From NCBI GenBank assembly GCA_937951685.1, contig CALFBG010000127.1:1-33875 (forward strand): a stretch of 33,875 bases of DNA. Direction: 5' to 3'. Below, piece after piece: positions 25,563-33,841 of this stretch. Numbering within the stretch: position 1 is the first letter of the stretch; the number at the start of each line of letters is the position of its first letter. The notes under the pieces were generated by a model that was not told the DNA's origin, ran no database searches, and saw nothing but the letters and a program-made list of their open reading frames with translations. The translations under genes and the position numbers were made by a program. The stretch is from an uncultured Saprospiraceae bacterium (GTDB lineage Bacteria > Bacteroidota > Bacteroidia > Chitinophagales > Saprospiraceae).

Positions 25563-26291
25563 TAGATCACAAATATCTCGTACGCCTACTGGTCGCGCTA
25601 CGGTATAACCTTCTCCGTGCTCTACGCCGATGGGACGACCTAAAGATCGAGACTTGGATAACAAGAAATCAATAAAGCTTTTCGAGGAGATTGGTGTGGC
25701 TGGTTCTTCCGAATAAGTCTCTTTTGCATTTGGCGAAAAAAACTGCGAAGAAAAGCACTGAATCAATTCCATTTTTTTATCAATGTAGGGCGTTATGTCC
25801 ACGACAAAGTCTGGTTTAAGGTCGTAGTCTTGGATATAATGATAAATAGCTTGCGGTCGCCATTTCGCTTGTGGCTCGCCGTTTGCTTCTTGCGTTTCAA
25901 TTTTGACTAATCCAGCTAAGAAACAAGCATCGGAGATTAGTTTGGCTGCACGACCATGATCAGGATGTCGGTCATTGATAGCATTTGCCAAAACGATTTG
26001 TGGTTGGTATCGACGAACCACGCGTACAATTTTTAGCAGATTTTCTTCTGTGTGCTGGAAGAAGCCATCTGCCATTCTAGCATTTTCTCGCACGAGCGCT
26101 CCCATGAGCTTTGCGGAGTCCGCCGCTTCTTGATCTCGGATTTCGGCAGAACCTCTACTCCCCAATTCTCCACGGGTTAAGTCGAGGATTCCGATTTTTT
26201 TTCCTTGATCAATTTGTTGTAATAAAGTCCCACTGCAGGCCAATTCAATATCGTCAGGGTGGACGCCGATGGCGAGGATATCTAATTTCAT
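25557..26291 (-). CDS. bshB1: Bacillithiol biosynthesis deacetylase BshB1
   Basis: Zn-dependent deacetylase that removes the acetyl group from GlcNAc-malate, the second step of bacillithiol synthesis. 244 residues, PIG-L/LmbE fold. HPDDIEL (11-17) gives the first Zn ligands and catalytic Asp, RGELGSRGSAEIRDQEA (about 40-56) is the BshB1-specific GT(G)xRG-EIR region, and NDRHPDHGRA (about 105-114) the further His ligand. The final DICDLL resembles the usual BshB1 end, so the protein is probably full length although its TGA lies inside the TIR of the adjoining element. It starts 24 bases after the gpx stop, so the two are co-transcribed. Confidence 0.93.
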   Translation of the reverse strand: MKLDILAIGVHPDDIELACSGTLLQQIDQGKKIGILDLTRGELGSRGSAEIRDQEAADSAKLMGALVRENARMADGFFQHTEENLLKIVRVVRRYQPQIVLANAINDRHPDHGRAAKLISDACFLAGLVKIETQEANGEPQAKWRPQAIYHYIQDYDLKPDFVVDITPYIDKKMELIQCFSSQFFSPNAKETYSEEPATPISSKSFIDFLLSKSRSLGRPIGVEHGEGYTVARPVGVRDICDLL

Positions 26292-26315
26292 AATGATGTT
26301 AAGGATAAATAAAAA

Positions 26316-26810
26316 TTACAGTAGTTTAGCAATGGCTTTTTTGACTCGCGAAGCAGTCGGACTGGTAAAAGAGTAGAAATAATCAACAACTTTACCATCT
26401 TTATCTACTAGGTATTTATGGAAATTCCATTTTGGTGTAGAATTTACTTGACCGTTCAATTGTTTATCCGAAAGGAATTTAAAAAGCGCATCTGCATTTT
26501 TACCTTTTACACTCAGTTTGGCAAAAATAGGATAATTCGCTTGATAATTCAAAACGCAAAATTCTTGAATTTCTTTCCCTTTCAAAGGCTCTTGTCCCGC
26601 AAAATCATTCGAAGGGAAAGCCAAAATTTCAAAACCTTGATCATGAAATTCGTTGTATAGGGTTTCCATGCTTTCGAGTTGTGGTGTAAAACCACATTTA
26701 GAAGCGGTATTGACGATGAGTAAGACTTTGCCTTTGTAAATTGACAAATCCACATCTTCGCCCTCAATGTTTTGCACAGTAAATTGATGAATACTCTGTT
26801 TGTTCGACAT
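26316..26810 (-). CDS. Glutathione-peroxidase-family thiol peroxidase
   Basis: 164 residues, Cys-type GPx. Peroxidatic Cys39 in NTASKCGFTPQ, a second Cys85 in EFCVLNY at the place of the resolving Cys of thioredoxin-dependent enzymes, and Trp128-Asn129 in KWNF of the catalytic tetrad. The usual FPCNQFGGQEP is FPSNDFAGQEP here, so the tetrad Gln is Asp and the intervening Cys is Ser, a variant seen in Bacteroidota. The electron donor is more likely thioredoxin or bacillithiol/bacilliredoxin than glutathione, given bshB1 24 bases downstream in the same operon. No signal peptide, cytosolic. Confidence 0.93.
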   Translation of the reverse strand: MSNKQSIHQFTVQNIEGEDVDLSIYKGKVLLIVNTASKCGFTPQLESMETLYNEFHDQGFEILAFPSNDFAGQEPLKGKEIQEFCVLNYQANYPIFAKLSVKGKNADALFKFLSDKQLNGQVNSTPKWNFHKYLVDKDGKVVDYFYSFTSPTASRVKKAIAKLL

Positions 26811-26894
26811 TTATTTTTTTATTAGCCTAATACCTTTCCGATGGTTTTTGTTCACCACGAAGTAATAATAATGTGAAGTTATTTAAAAATAGAA

Positions 26895-26925
26895 AGCTGA
26901 AATGGACTTATTATCCATTTCAGCT
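26895..26925 (-). terminator. Terminator after the large T9SS protein gene
   Basis: AGCTGAAATGGA (26895-26906) and TCCATTTCAGCT (26914-26925) form a perfect 12 bp stem with a seven-base loop, 38 bases after the stop at 26963. The minus product continues TTCTATTTTT, and U-rich sequence also follows on the plus side. Confidence 0.85.
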
Positions 26926-26962
26926 CTTTTAAGCATTATAAGTTAAAGTATTGACGGACAAT

Positions 26963-29900
26963 TTATCGCACTAAGGTCACATCTCCACTTAAGGTTACTT
27001 CTCCATCCGGTGTGTTTAGTTTTACTAAATAGACCAGAACGTCCGATGGATGTTCTTTGCCATTAATCCGACCATCCCAGTTACTTCCAGCATCATCGTG
27101 TAATACTTTCCCCCAACGGTTAAAGATTTTATATTCTAAAACGGTAACGGCACCAGAAATTACGGGACCGAAAGAATCGTTCACGCCGTCCGCATTCGGT
27201 GTAAAGGTATTTGGAATATCCCAAGAACCACATTCTTTGATCAAGATTTGATTGGTAGCCGTACAGCCGAGTGCACTTGTGACCGTTACACTGTAAGTTC
27301 CTGGTCGAGTTACCTCGATGGTACGAATGGTTTCTCCCGTAGACCACAAATAGCCTTCGTGATTCCCACCATCTAAGGTCAGTGCGTTCAAATCTTCACA
27401 AAGTTCGTTGCCATCCGGCGCAAAAATATCAACGGTCGGTGAACTCTGATTCACTAAACCTACCGAAGTCGTTCCCGTACAGCCATTCGCATCGGTTACG
27501 ACAACACCGTAACTGATGGGAGCTAAATTTGTAATCAAATTTGCAGGATCTAGACTTGGACCATTATTCAAGCTTGCCGTATAGGGCGCTAAACCTCCGG
27601 TTACAGAAAGTTGTAAGGTTCCATTATTTTCTTCACAAGATGGATTCACAAGATCAACAACGGAGACGGTAGGACCTGGCGTAGTGCCAATCTCTACTTG
27701 AGCAACATCCGTACAACCGAAGTCGTCCGTAGCGGTTACGGTATGCGAACCCGCCGTTAACATCGTTGCCGTAGGAGTATTCTCTCCTGTATCCCATTCA
27801 AAAGTATAAGGCTCAAATCCATTACTCGCCGAAGCGGTGGCGGATCCTAAAACTGTTTCGCTGCAATTCGCTGGCGTAAGCGCCGTAGTACTCGCTGAGA
27901 TTTCAGAAACTGCTACCGTAATATTTTCCGTCTGCGTACAAAATTGTGCCACCAAAATATCATCAATCGCAAAATCATTTCCTCGGATATTCGTCGAAGT
28001 ATTGACAATACAAACCTCTGCCGTCGTCATCATCCCTGAGTTGAAAATCGAGCTGTACTGTACCCATTCGCAAGTATCCGAAAGCAAATTGTAGTTCATG
28101 CCTAACTCTGTATTGTTTACAACAAAAAGTAAAGAAGGCAAACTATCATTATCCATAGAATTTAACGCGGCTGAAATTTGATAGTCTTCCTCGGCCAGTA
28201 CCGTTACCGTTTGACACCAAACGCGTTGTCTACGTTCGTTTGAACTATTGACAATTAACATATTACCAGATCCCGAAGTATTGTCCACACAAGATGGATA
28301 AGTCGTATTAGCAGCATTCGAGTTACTAACAACGCCGTACGTCCCTGGAAAAGTAAGTGGTCCAAAAATACCTCCAACGGTATCTCCTAGTAAATAATCA
28401 TTGGTAAAGCTCGCATTTCCCATTTCAAAATCGCCATTTTCTACGACGTTCTCCCCCATTCTTGTCGCCCTTACGGTAAACGTAGTGGTTTGGTCAAGGA
28501 CAGCCGTAGGATTCGCAATTTCTGAATCCGACACTAAGTTGGCTGGTGTCCATTGATAAGTATCTACATCATTCGCCGTAGCTAACAATTGCACTTGTTC
28601 GCCTGGGCAAATGGAGTCGCGATCAACATTTGTCGTTAATCCTAGATCTTCTAAAGTAATTTCTATACTAATATTAGCCATACAAGCATCACAATCTTCA
28701 ATCATTGCCGTGTAAGTTCCAGAAGCTAGGTTGCTATTGTCTTCACTCATACTGGTATAACCATTTGGTCCTGTCCAATCGAAAGCATAGCAAGTATAAT
28801 AAACAGTAAGTACAGGATGTTTCGTTGCGTCCGCAAATTCTCTGGAACGGTAAAAAAGTCGAGATGCCGTTGAGCTTAAGCGGAAAGAAATCATTCCATC
28901 ATCCGTCAACTCCGTAGCAACTGCCTCTGCTAAATCGGCATTCGAAAAACCAATTAAAGTATCGGGAACGATGTTTCCATTTAATGGTAAGACAAAATTA
29001 CCTACGGACGCGCCGCTTACTTCTTGATTTGCCCAAGTAATTGTCGTTTCGCCCCAAGTATCATCGTCTACTAAGTTGACGTTGACAAAACCCGTTCCTC
29101 CAAATTCACTACCATTAAAAGCATAAAGTTGTAAGCTGGCTCCAGTGATCGTTGCCCCCGGTGGAATGCTTGACAAATCAAATTTTAAAAATGTATTTGC
29201 AGCGGCAGACTGCAAGGCAACATTAGCACTCGTACTCAAAGCTTCATTCGTCCCAAAGTTATCCGTTGGCGTAAAATCATTGGTCAACGCATCGGCTAGT
29301 GGATTGATACGAATCGTTTTTTCTGCGCCACCACCTACCGAAGCAAAGATGGTTCCTCCACTAGGCGTATTACACAATTGTCCCGGTAAGACGTATGGAA
29401 GAAGTGGCTCTGAGGTAGAAAAAGGAACAGTAGTTTGAGCAGTACATCCGTAATCATCCGTTACCGTTACCGTATAATCGCCTACACACAAATCAGTTGC
29501 GGTAGAATTAGTAGTCATTGCCGGATCGTTCCAAATAAATTCGTAAATATTATCCACAAAACCACCATCCGCTACAACCGTTACCGACCCAGTACAATCT
29601 GGATTACAACCCACGTTCGTTCGATTAGAAACTTGTACAAATGGATTCGAAACCGTTACAATTACGGTATCTAAGGCACTACAAACAGTACGAAAGGAAA
29701 CTTGATCCAAGGCAAAATTATTTCCTTCTGCCGCAGTGCTTTGACTTACGATACAAAGATCTGCCGTTGTACTCCCGTCGGAGTTCCAACGTTCGTAGTA
29801 TTGTTGCCAATCGCAAGTTGCCTCCTCTAAAGTGAAGGCATCTCCTAACAAATTACCATTGATAGAAAATTGTAAAATCCCTGCGGTACTATCTGACACG

Positions 29901-31678
29901 TTTGCAGCCCAAGTAGAAAAAATATATTCTGTGTTCAAATCAACGCTAACCGTTTGGCACCAAACATTGACATTTGCCGTAGCGGCACCGTTCACAATGA
30001 GCTGTTGACTAGGGTTATTATTATGATCTAAACAATCCGCAAAATTGCTGTGTACTTCATTAGCGCTAGTGGCAACGATTTGGCTTCCATTTTCAAATAA
30101 AAGACCAAGCATATTCGTAGAGCTTCCTACGGGATAGTCGCTAGTAAAATCTACATTGCCCGCTTGAAAATTACCATTAAGGACTAGCTCTGGTCCATTG
30201 ACCAAGGCTTCTACGATATAACTCGTCGTGGTATCCGGTGTAGCCGTTGGATTAGCTAAAGTAGAATCATTTAAAGAGATGCTCGGCGTCCAAGCATAAA
30301 ATGCAGCTGCACTTCCGCTTAATGCTGTACTCGTACCGATACAAATCGTATCCGCTGCGGTGTCTGCCGTAACGGTAAAACCATCAGGAAAAACAAAGAT
30401 CTCGGTGGTAGCTACGGTTGTACAACCATTGGAGTCTGTGACCGTGACTGTATGTGTCCCTGCCGTTAAATTATTTGCTTGTGGCGTCATCTCGTTATTA
30501 TCCCATAAAAAAGAATAGGGAAATATGCCATCATAGCCCGTTACGGTGGCAACACCTATGGTATTAGAATCACAAGGATCGGAAAGCACTTCTATTTCTG
30601 CGAAAAGCGTGCTTTGTGGCACCAATTCTACCGAAGCTACTGCGGTACAACCAGCATCGTCCGTTGCGGTAACGGTATATATTCCTTTACACAATCCCGT
30701 CGCAGTAGCTGTAGTTTGCATCCCCGGATCACTCCACAAGTAAGTATAATCCGTCATTGCAAATCCGCCGGAGGCAATCACTTGCGCTTCTCCATCGCAG
30801 CTATCATCGCACAACGGTCCGATGAGCGTACCGACGTCGATTTTAATTCCGGAGACGAAAATAAATTTATTCTCTACTTCTATATCTAAAGGTGCCATGA
30901 CAATATCATCAATGGCAAAATCATTTCCTCCCACAAAAGTATTTTGATTGGTAATGCAAATTTCGGCGGAAGTCGTGGTACCAGCGTTCCACGTTTCGGC
31001 AAATTGGCTCCAATCACAAGTATTGGCCAAGGCTGCAAATGGGCTACCTAACAAATTACCATTAATAGAGAATTGCAAAAGCGCCGGATTGGTATCTTCT
31101 ACAGATTGTACCCAAGTAGAAAATTGATAGTCTGTATTAGGCGTCACCGTCACGGTTTGACACCAAATGGCTTGATTGGCAATTGTAGCACCGTTAACTA
31201 CCATCATATTGCCCGTACCAGAAGTATGATCCACACAACTTGCGTAGTTATTGTGCACCAGATTAGGTCCCGTGGTAATCGCATAATCTCCTTCGTTGCT
31301 GAGCAAGCCAAAAGGTCCTGGCATAGTGGGGAAATTATAATCTGTGGTAAAATTAGCATTACCACTTTCAAAATCACCGTTGACAATCACGTTAGGTCCA
31401 TTCGTGGTAATCGTAACGGATACATTGGTTGATTGATTGGGGAAAATAGTTGGATTAGTCGCATTGGGATCCGTAAATAAATTAGTTGGAGACCATTCCA
31501 AAAAAGCGCCCGGTGCTGCGTCGGTAGAAAGGGTTACGCCTTCTCCTGGGCAGATGGTATCTTGAGAAGCAGTAATATCGAGGAGGTCAATGCTGTTATC
31601 CAGATCCCCATTGGTCGTTTTTCCAAAGGAAAGATTCGTTAGACCGATTAGGAATATACACAGGATCACTTTTTTCAT
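26963..31678 (-). CDS. Giant modular T9SS-secreted surface protein (SprB repeats, DNRLRE, type B CTD)
   Basis: 1571 residues from ATG 31678 (MKKVILCIFLIGLTNLSFG, signal peptide); an ATG at 31699 would add seven residues before it. A module of about 220 residues occurs three times (about 40-260, 443-663, 1020-1243): Ig-like DxICPGE...WSP..L, then VVNGDFE-type jelly-roll with WCQTV and CDW, ending GNDFAIDD. SprB-like repeats (CDGEAQVIASGG...YLWSDPGMQTTATATGL) sit at about 265-435, 665-760 and 1245-1450. A DNRLRE domain (about 785-960: KTIRINPLADA, FLKFDLSSIPPGATITGASLQLY, WGETTITW) may bind polysaccharide. The end (about 1486-1571, NTFTPNADGVNDSF...YKIFNRWGKVL...WDG) is the gliding-type CTD. 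Probably an adhesin or motility-associated surface protein. Confidence 0.93.
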   Translation of the reverse strand: MKKVILCIFLIGLTNLSFGKTTNGDLDNSIDLLDITASQDTICPGEGVTLSTDAAPGAFLEWSPTNLFTDPNATNPTIFPNQSTNVSVTITTNGPNVIVNGDFESGNANFTTDYNFPTMPGPFGLLSNEGDYAITTGPNLVHNNYASCVDHTSGTGNMMVVNGATIANQAIWCQTVTVTPNTDYQFSTWVQSVEDTNPALLQFSINGNLLGSPFAALANTCDWSQFAETWNAGTTTSAEICITNQNTFVGGNDFAIDDIVMAPLDIEVENKFIFVSGIKIDVGTLIGPLCDDSCDGEAQVIASGGFAMTDYTYLWSDPGMQTTATATGLCKGIYTVTATDDAGCTAVASVELVPQSTLFAEIEVLSDPCDSNTIGVATVTGYDGIFPYSFLWDNNEMTPQANNLTAGTHTVTVTDSNGCTTVATTEIFVFPDGFTVTADTAADTICIGTSTALSGSAAAFYAWTPSISLNDSTLANPTATPDTTTSYIVEALVNGPELVLNGNFQAGNVDFTSDYPVGSSTNMLGLLFENGSQIVATSANEVHSNFADCLDHNNNPSQQLIVNGAATANVNVWCQTVSVDLNTEYIFSTWAANVSDSTAGILQFSINGNLLGDAFTLEEATCDWQQYYERWNSDGSTTADLCIVSQSTAAEGNNFALDQVSFRTVCSALDTVIVTVSNPFVQVSNRTNVGCNPDCTGSVTVVADGGFVDNIYEFIWNDPAMTTNSTATDLCVGDYTVTVTDDYGCTAQTTVPFSTSEPLLPYVLPGQLCNTPSGGTIFASVGGGAEKTIRINPLADALTNDFTPTDNFGTNEALSTSANVALQSAAANTFLKFDLSSIPPGATITGASLQLYAFNGSEFGGTGFVNVNLVDDDTWGETTITWANQEVSGASVGNFVLPLNGNIVPDTLIGFSNADLAEAVATELTDDGMISFRLSSTASRLFYRSREFADATKHPVLTVYYTCYAFDWTGPNGYTSMSEDNSNLASGTYTAMIEDCDACMANISIEITLEDLGLTTNVDRDSICPGEQVQLLATANDVDTYQWTPANLVSDSEIANPTAVLDQTTTFTVRATRMGENVVENGDFEMGNASFTNDYLLGDTVGGIFGPLTFPGTYGVVSNSNAANTTYPSCVDNTSGSGNMLIVNSSNERRQRVWCQTVTVLAEEDYQISAALNSMDNDSLPSLLFVVNNTELGMNYNLLSDTCEWVQYSSIFNSGMMTTAEVCIVNTSTNIRGNDFAIDDILVAQFCTQTENITVAVSEISASTTALTPANCSETVLGSATASASNGFEPYTFEWDTGENTPTATMLTAGSHTVTATDDFGCTDVAQVEIGTTPGPTVSVVDLVNPSCEENNGTLQLSVTGGLAPYTASLNNGPSLDPANLITNLAPISYGVVVTDANGCTGTTSVGLVNQSSPTVDIFAPDGNELCEDLNALTLDGGNHEGYLWSTGETIRTIEVTRPGTYSVTVTSALGCTATNQILIKECGSWDIPNTFTPNADGVNDSFGPVISGAVTVLEYKIFNRWGKVLHDDAGSNWDGRINGKEHPSDVLVYLVKLNTPDGEVTLSGDVTLVR

Positions 31679-32078
31679 AAAATTTAAATTTTGGTACATA
31701 AGATTCGAACAATTTGACTAGGCAATAGTTGAAGTTATTTTAATATTATTTTGCACGAAGGTAGATTTTTGGCGATCCTCCTATCGTGAAAGTATAAACA
31801 ATGTTGACTATTTACCTAAGCTATGCTAGTGATTTAACAATTAAACGTACAGAAAGTCCTTTTTTTGCCACTTTTGCCGTTTTATTTATCCGAATGGATA
31901 GCATTTTTTTAAAATAATAGTGCTTCTTTAGAAATTTCAAGAAAATTCGTACAGTAGCTGAGTAAATTACTACTTTTCATTATACAATGGTGATCTCACA
32001 CAAAAAAACCTTGTCAGTAAACAGACAAGGTTTCATTTTTTTATTGGTGATTGGATTTATCCCATTACTTTTTTCTAT
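31679..32078. other. Non-coding stretch between fabH and the T9SS surface protein gene
   Basis: No gene. A 14-base AT-only palindrome AAAATTTAAATTTT (31679-31692) abuts the chosen ATG at 31678. The fabH terminator lies at 32006-32033. No promoter box was placed for the surface protein gene. Confidence 0.45.
32006..32033 (-). terminator. Intrinsic terminator of fabH
   Basis: AAACCTTGTC (32006-32015)/GACAAGGTTT (32024-32033), perfect 10 bp stem with eight-base loop; the minus product continues with a run of U. It lies 46 bases after the fabH stop. Confidence 0.85.
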
Positions 32079-33128
32079 TTACCAACGAATTAGCGAAGAG
32101 GCCCAAGTGAAACCACTACCAAAAGCAGCGAGACAAACTAAATCGCCCTCTTTTACTTTTCCGGCTTCCCAAGCTTCACAAAGAGCGATGGGAATGGAAG
32201 CAGCCGTTGTATTGCCATACTTTTGAATATTATTCCAAACCTTTTCGTCGGGCAAGCCCAATTGTCGTTGCACGAGTTGGCTAATGCGCAAGTTTGCTTG
32301 GTGCGGAACGAACATATCGAGATCGGAAGCTTTGTATCCATTTTGAGCTAAAGCTTCGTTGATTACTTCTGGAAATTTGGTGACCGCAAGTTTAAAGACC
32401 GCTTGTCCTTCCATGTTGGGATAATAATCTCCATCTTCATACATTTTATCGGTGAAAAAGATGCCACCAAATTCTTGCTCCGGATAACCATACTTCTCTG
32501 TTCCCAAATGCACTCCCCCGTGACTTCCGGGATTGATGTAAGCCAATTTTTCCGCGTATTCCCCGTCTGCGTGTAAATGCGTTGAAAGAATTCCTTTATT
32601 TTTTTCTGCTGTCGGTTGAATCACTACCGCACCGGCACCATCCCCAAAGATGACTGATACATTTCTACCACGCGTCGTAAAATCTAAGCCACAAGAGTGA
32701 AATTCTGCGCCGACCAGTAATACATTTTTATACATACCTGTCTTAACGAATTGATCCGCGATGGATAAACCGTAAATAAAACCACTACATTGGTTACGAA
32801 TATCTAACGCACCGATGCCATTCATGCCCAAAGCGCGCTGCAATAAAACACCACTTCCTGGAAAGTAATAATCAGGGCTGAGGGTGGCAAAGATGATAAA
32901 GTCTACCTCTTTCGGTGTAATTCCTGCTCGTTCAATGGCAATTTCGGCTGCTTTAGCTCCCATCGTGGAAGTCGTTTCTTTATGTTTCTCCGCATATCTC
33001 CGCTCTACGATCCCCGTACGTTCTTGAATCCATTCGTCGGAAGTATCCATGATTTTTGCTAAATCATGATTGGTCACTACTTTTTCTGGGACATAAAAGC
33101 CGATACCCGCAATTTTTGACTGTAGCAT
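32079..33128 (-). CDS. fabH: 3-oxoacyl-ACP synthase III (FabH)
   Basis: Condenses an acyl-CoA starter with malonyl-ACP to begin fatty acid synthesis. 349 residues, thiolase fold. The Cys-His-Asn triad is intact: Cys114 (IRNQCSGF), His276 (PHQAN), Asn306 (YGNTTAAS). TSDEWIQERTGI near 29-40 is the family N-terminal signature. It is about 30 residues longer than the E. coli enzyme because of an insertion at about 185-235 (HLHADGEYAEK... to FFTDKMYEDGDYYP), usual in Bacteroidota paralogues, which often use branched-chain starters. It is monocistronic with its own terminator; starts at ATG 33128. Confidence 0.95.
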   Translation of the reverse strand: MLQSKIAGIGFYVPEKVVTNHDLAKIMDTSDEWIQERTGIVERRYAEKHKETTSTMGAKAAEIAIERAGITPKEVDFIIFATLSPDYYFPGSGVLLQRALGMNGIGALDIRNQCSGFIYGLSIADQFVKTGMYKNVLLVGAEFHSCGLDFTTRGRNVSVIFGDGAGAVVIQPTAEKNKGILSTHLHADGEYAEKLAYINPGSHGGVHLGTEKYGYPEQEFGGIFFTDKMYEDGDYYPNMEGQAVFKLAVTKFPEVINEALAQNGYKASDLDMFVPHQANLRISQLVQRQLGLPDEKVWNNIQKYGNTTAASIPIALCEAWEAGKVKEGDLVCLAAFGSGFTWASSLIRW

Positions 33129-33523
33129 AATTTTTTCATTTGTATTTTAAAAATCGAGCACACGAAATTAGGGATTTCATCAATGAATGACGATGCTTTA
33201 GTTTTTTGGCTAAAACCTTAAGCTCCCGTGCACTAGTTATGGTTTCAAAGTTAGGGGACATTCCAAACAGAAATGGTAACATCCTTCTAAATACTAGATA
33301 TTATTCGAAAAGAGAATCTAAAACTATAACTAACTAATTATCAATACTCATTTTTCTGTAAAAAGAACTTTCGAATAAAGTCTACTGTGTACTAAATGAT
33401 CGATGAAGTTGTTTCATTCCGTAACAACAATCATTAGAATCGCCCCAAAATCGAAATTTTACTGAGAAATACAAAACATTACCCCGCTTAAATACAGAAG
33501 TTATTTTAAAATTAAATTTCTTT
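33129..33523. other. Non-coding stretch upstream of fabH
   Basis: No gene seen on either strand. Contains GTTGTT/AACAAC (about 33409-33430) and other short stems only. The fabH promoter should be here but no exact -7 box was found. Confidence 0.4.
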
Positions 33524-33680
33524 TAAGTACTAAGACAAAATTACTTTGCCATTAAATGGTATTAGATTTTGATCAGCATCGAGGCACGAAAACCGCCCTA
33601 AGCCATTGCTTAGGAAGGCTTTGAGTAACGAAGAGACTGGTCGAAAGGTTAATAAGTGATTTAATTTGTAAACCTACTTA
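33524..33680 (-). mobile_element. MITE-like element, copy 2 (type A body, hybrid TIRs)
   Basis: Reverse-complement copy of the 23382-23547 element. Left TIR TAAGTACTAAGACAAA (33524-33539) is identical to copy 1. The body keeps GATTTTGATCAG, GAAAACCGCCCTAAGC, the stem CCTAAGC/GCTTAGG with loop CATT (CTTT in copy 1, same strand) and GGAAGGCTTTGAGTAACGAA. The right end is AATTTGT-AAACC-TACTTA instead of AATTTGT-CTTAG-TACTTA, so five bases of that TIR are type B. Confidence 0.8.
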
Positions 33681-33691
33681 AGTAGGTTTAC
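33668..33691. repeat. Perfect 24-base palindrome at the junction of copies 2 and 3
   Basis: GTAAACCTACTT is followed directly by its exact complement AAGTAGGTTTAC. It is made by the abutting right TIR of copy 2 and left TIR of copy 3, which share TA. The same 12 bases recur at 33829-33840. Confidence 0.9.
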
Positions 33692-33841
33692 CTAATAAAT
33701 TCACTAATTTATGACGAGTAAATTTTATTTCACTCTTCGTTAAAAAGCCTTGAAAACCAATAGGTTTCCTGCATTTTTCGCCTCGATTGAAGCAAAATTT
33801 TCTTCCGTCAAAATCACCAATCTATTTGGTAAACCTACTTA
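33679..33841 (+). mobile_element. MITE-like element, copy 3 (type B), 163 bp
   Basis: TIRs TAAGTAGGTTTACC (33679-33692) and its inverse GGTAAACCTACTTA (33828-33841). The body aligns with copy 1 in the plus orientation at its centre: CTCTTCGTTA, then AAAGCCTT, and CCTC-AT...GCAAAATTT, but has diverged elsewhere. The central hairpin is kept with other bases (GAAAACC-AATA-GGTTTCC, six of seven pairs). TA flanks both ends. Length is nearly that of copy 1 (166 bp). Confidence 0.7.

Noticed and set aside
31679-31699. Seven-residue N-terminal extension of the surface protein (MYQNLNF)
   Set aside because: The second Met begins a standard signal peptide (MKKVILCIF). The extension is AT palindrome sequence. 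Both starts remain possible.
31987-32226. 79-codon plus-strand frame across the fabH terminator
   Set aside because: It reads through a terminator hairpin and into fabH antisense.
33524-33841. REP/RAYT-type palindromic repeats
   Set aside because: Elements have long TIRs at both ends and TA flanks. REP units are shorter, with an asymmetric tetranucleotide head and no TIRs.
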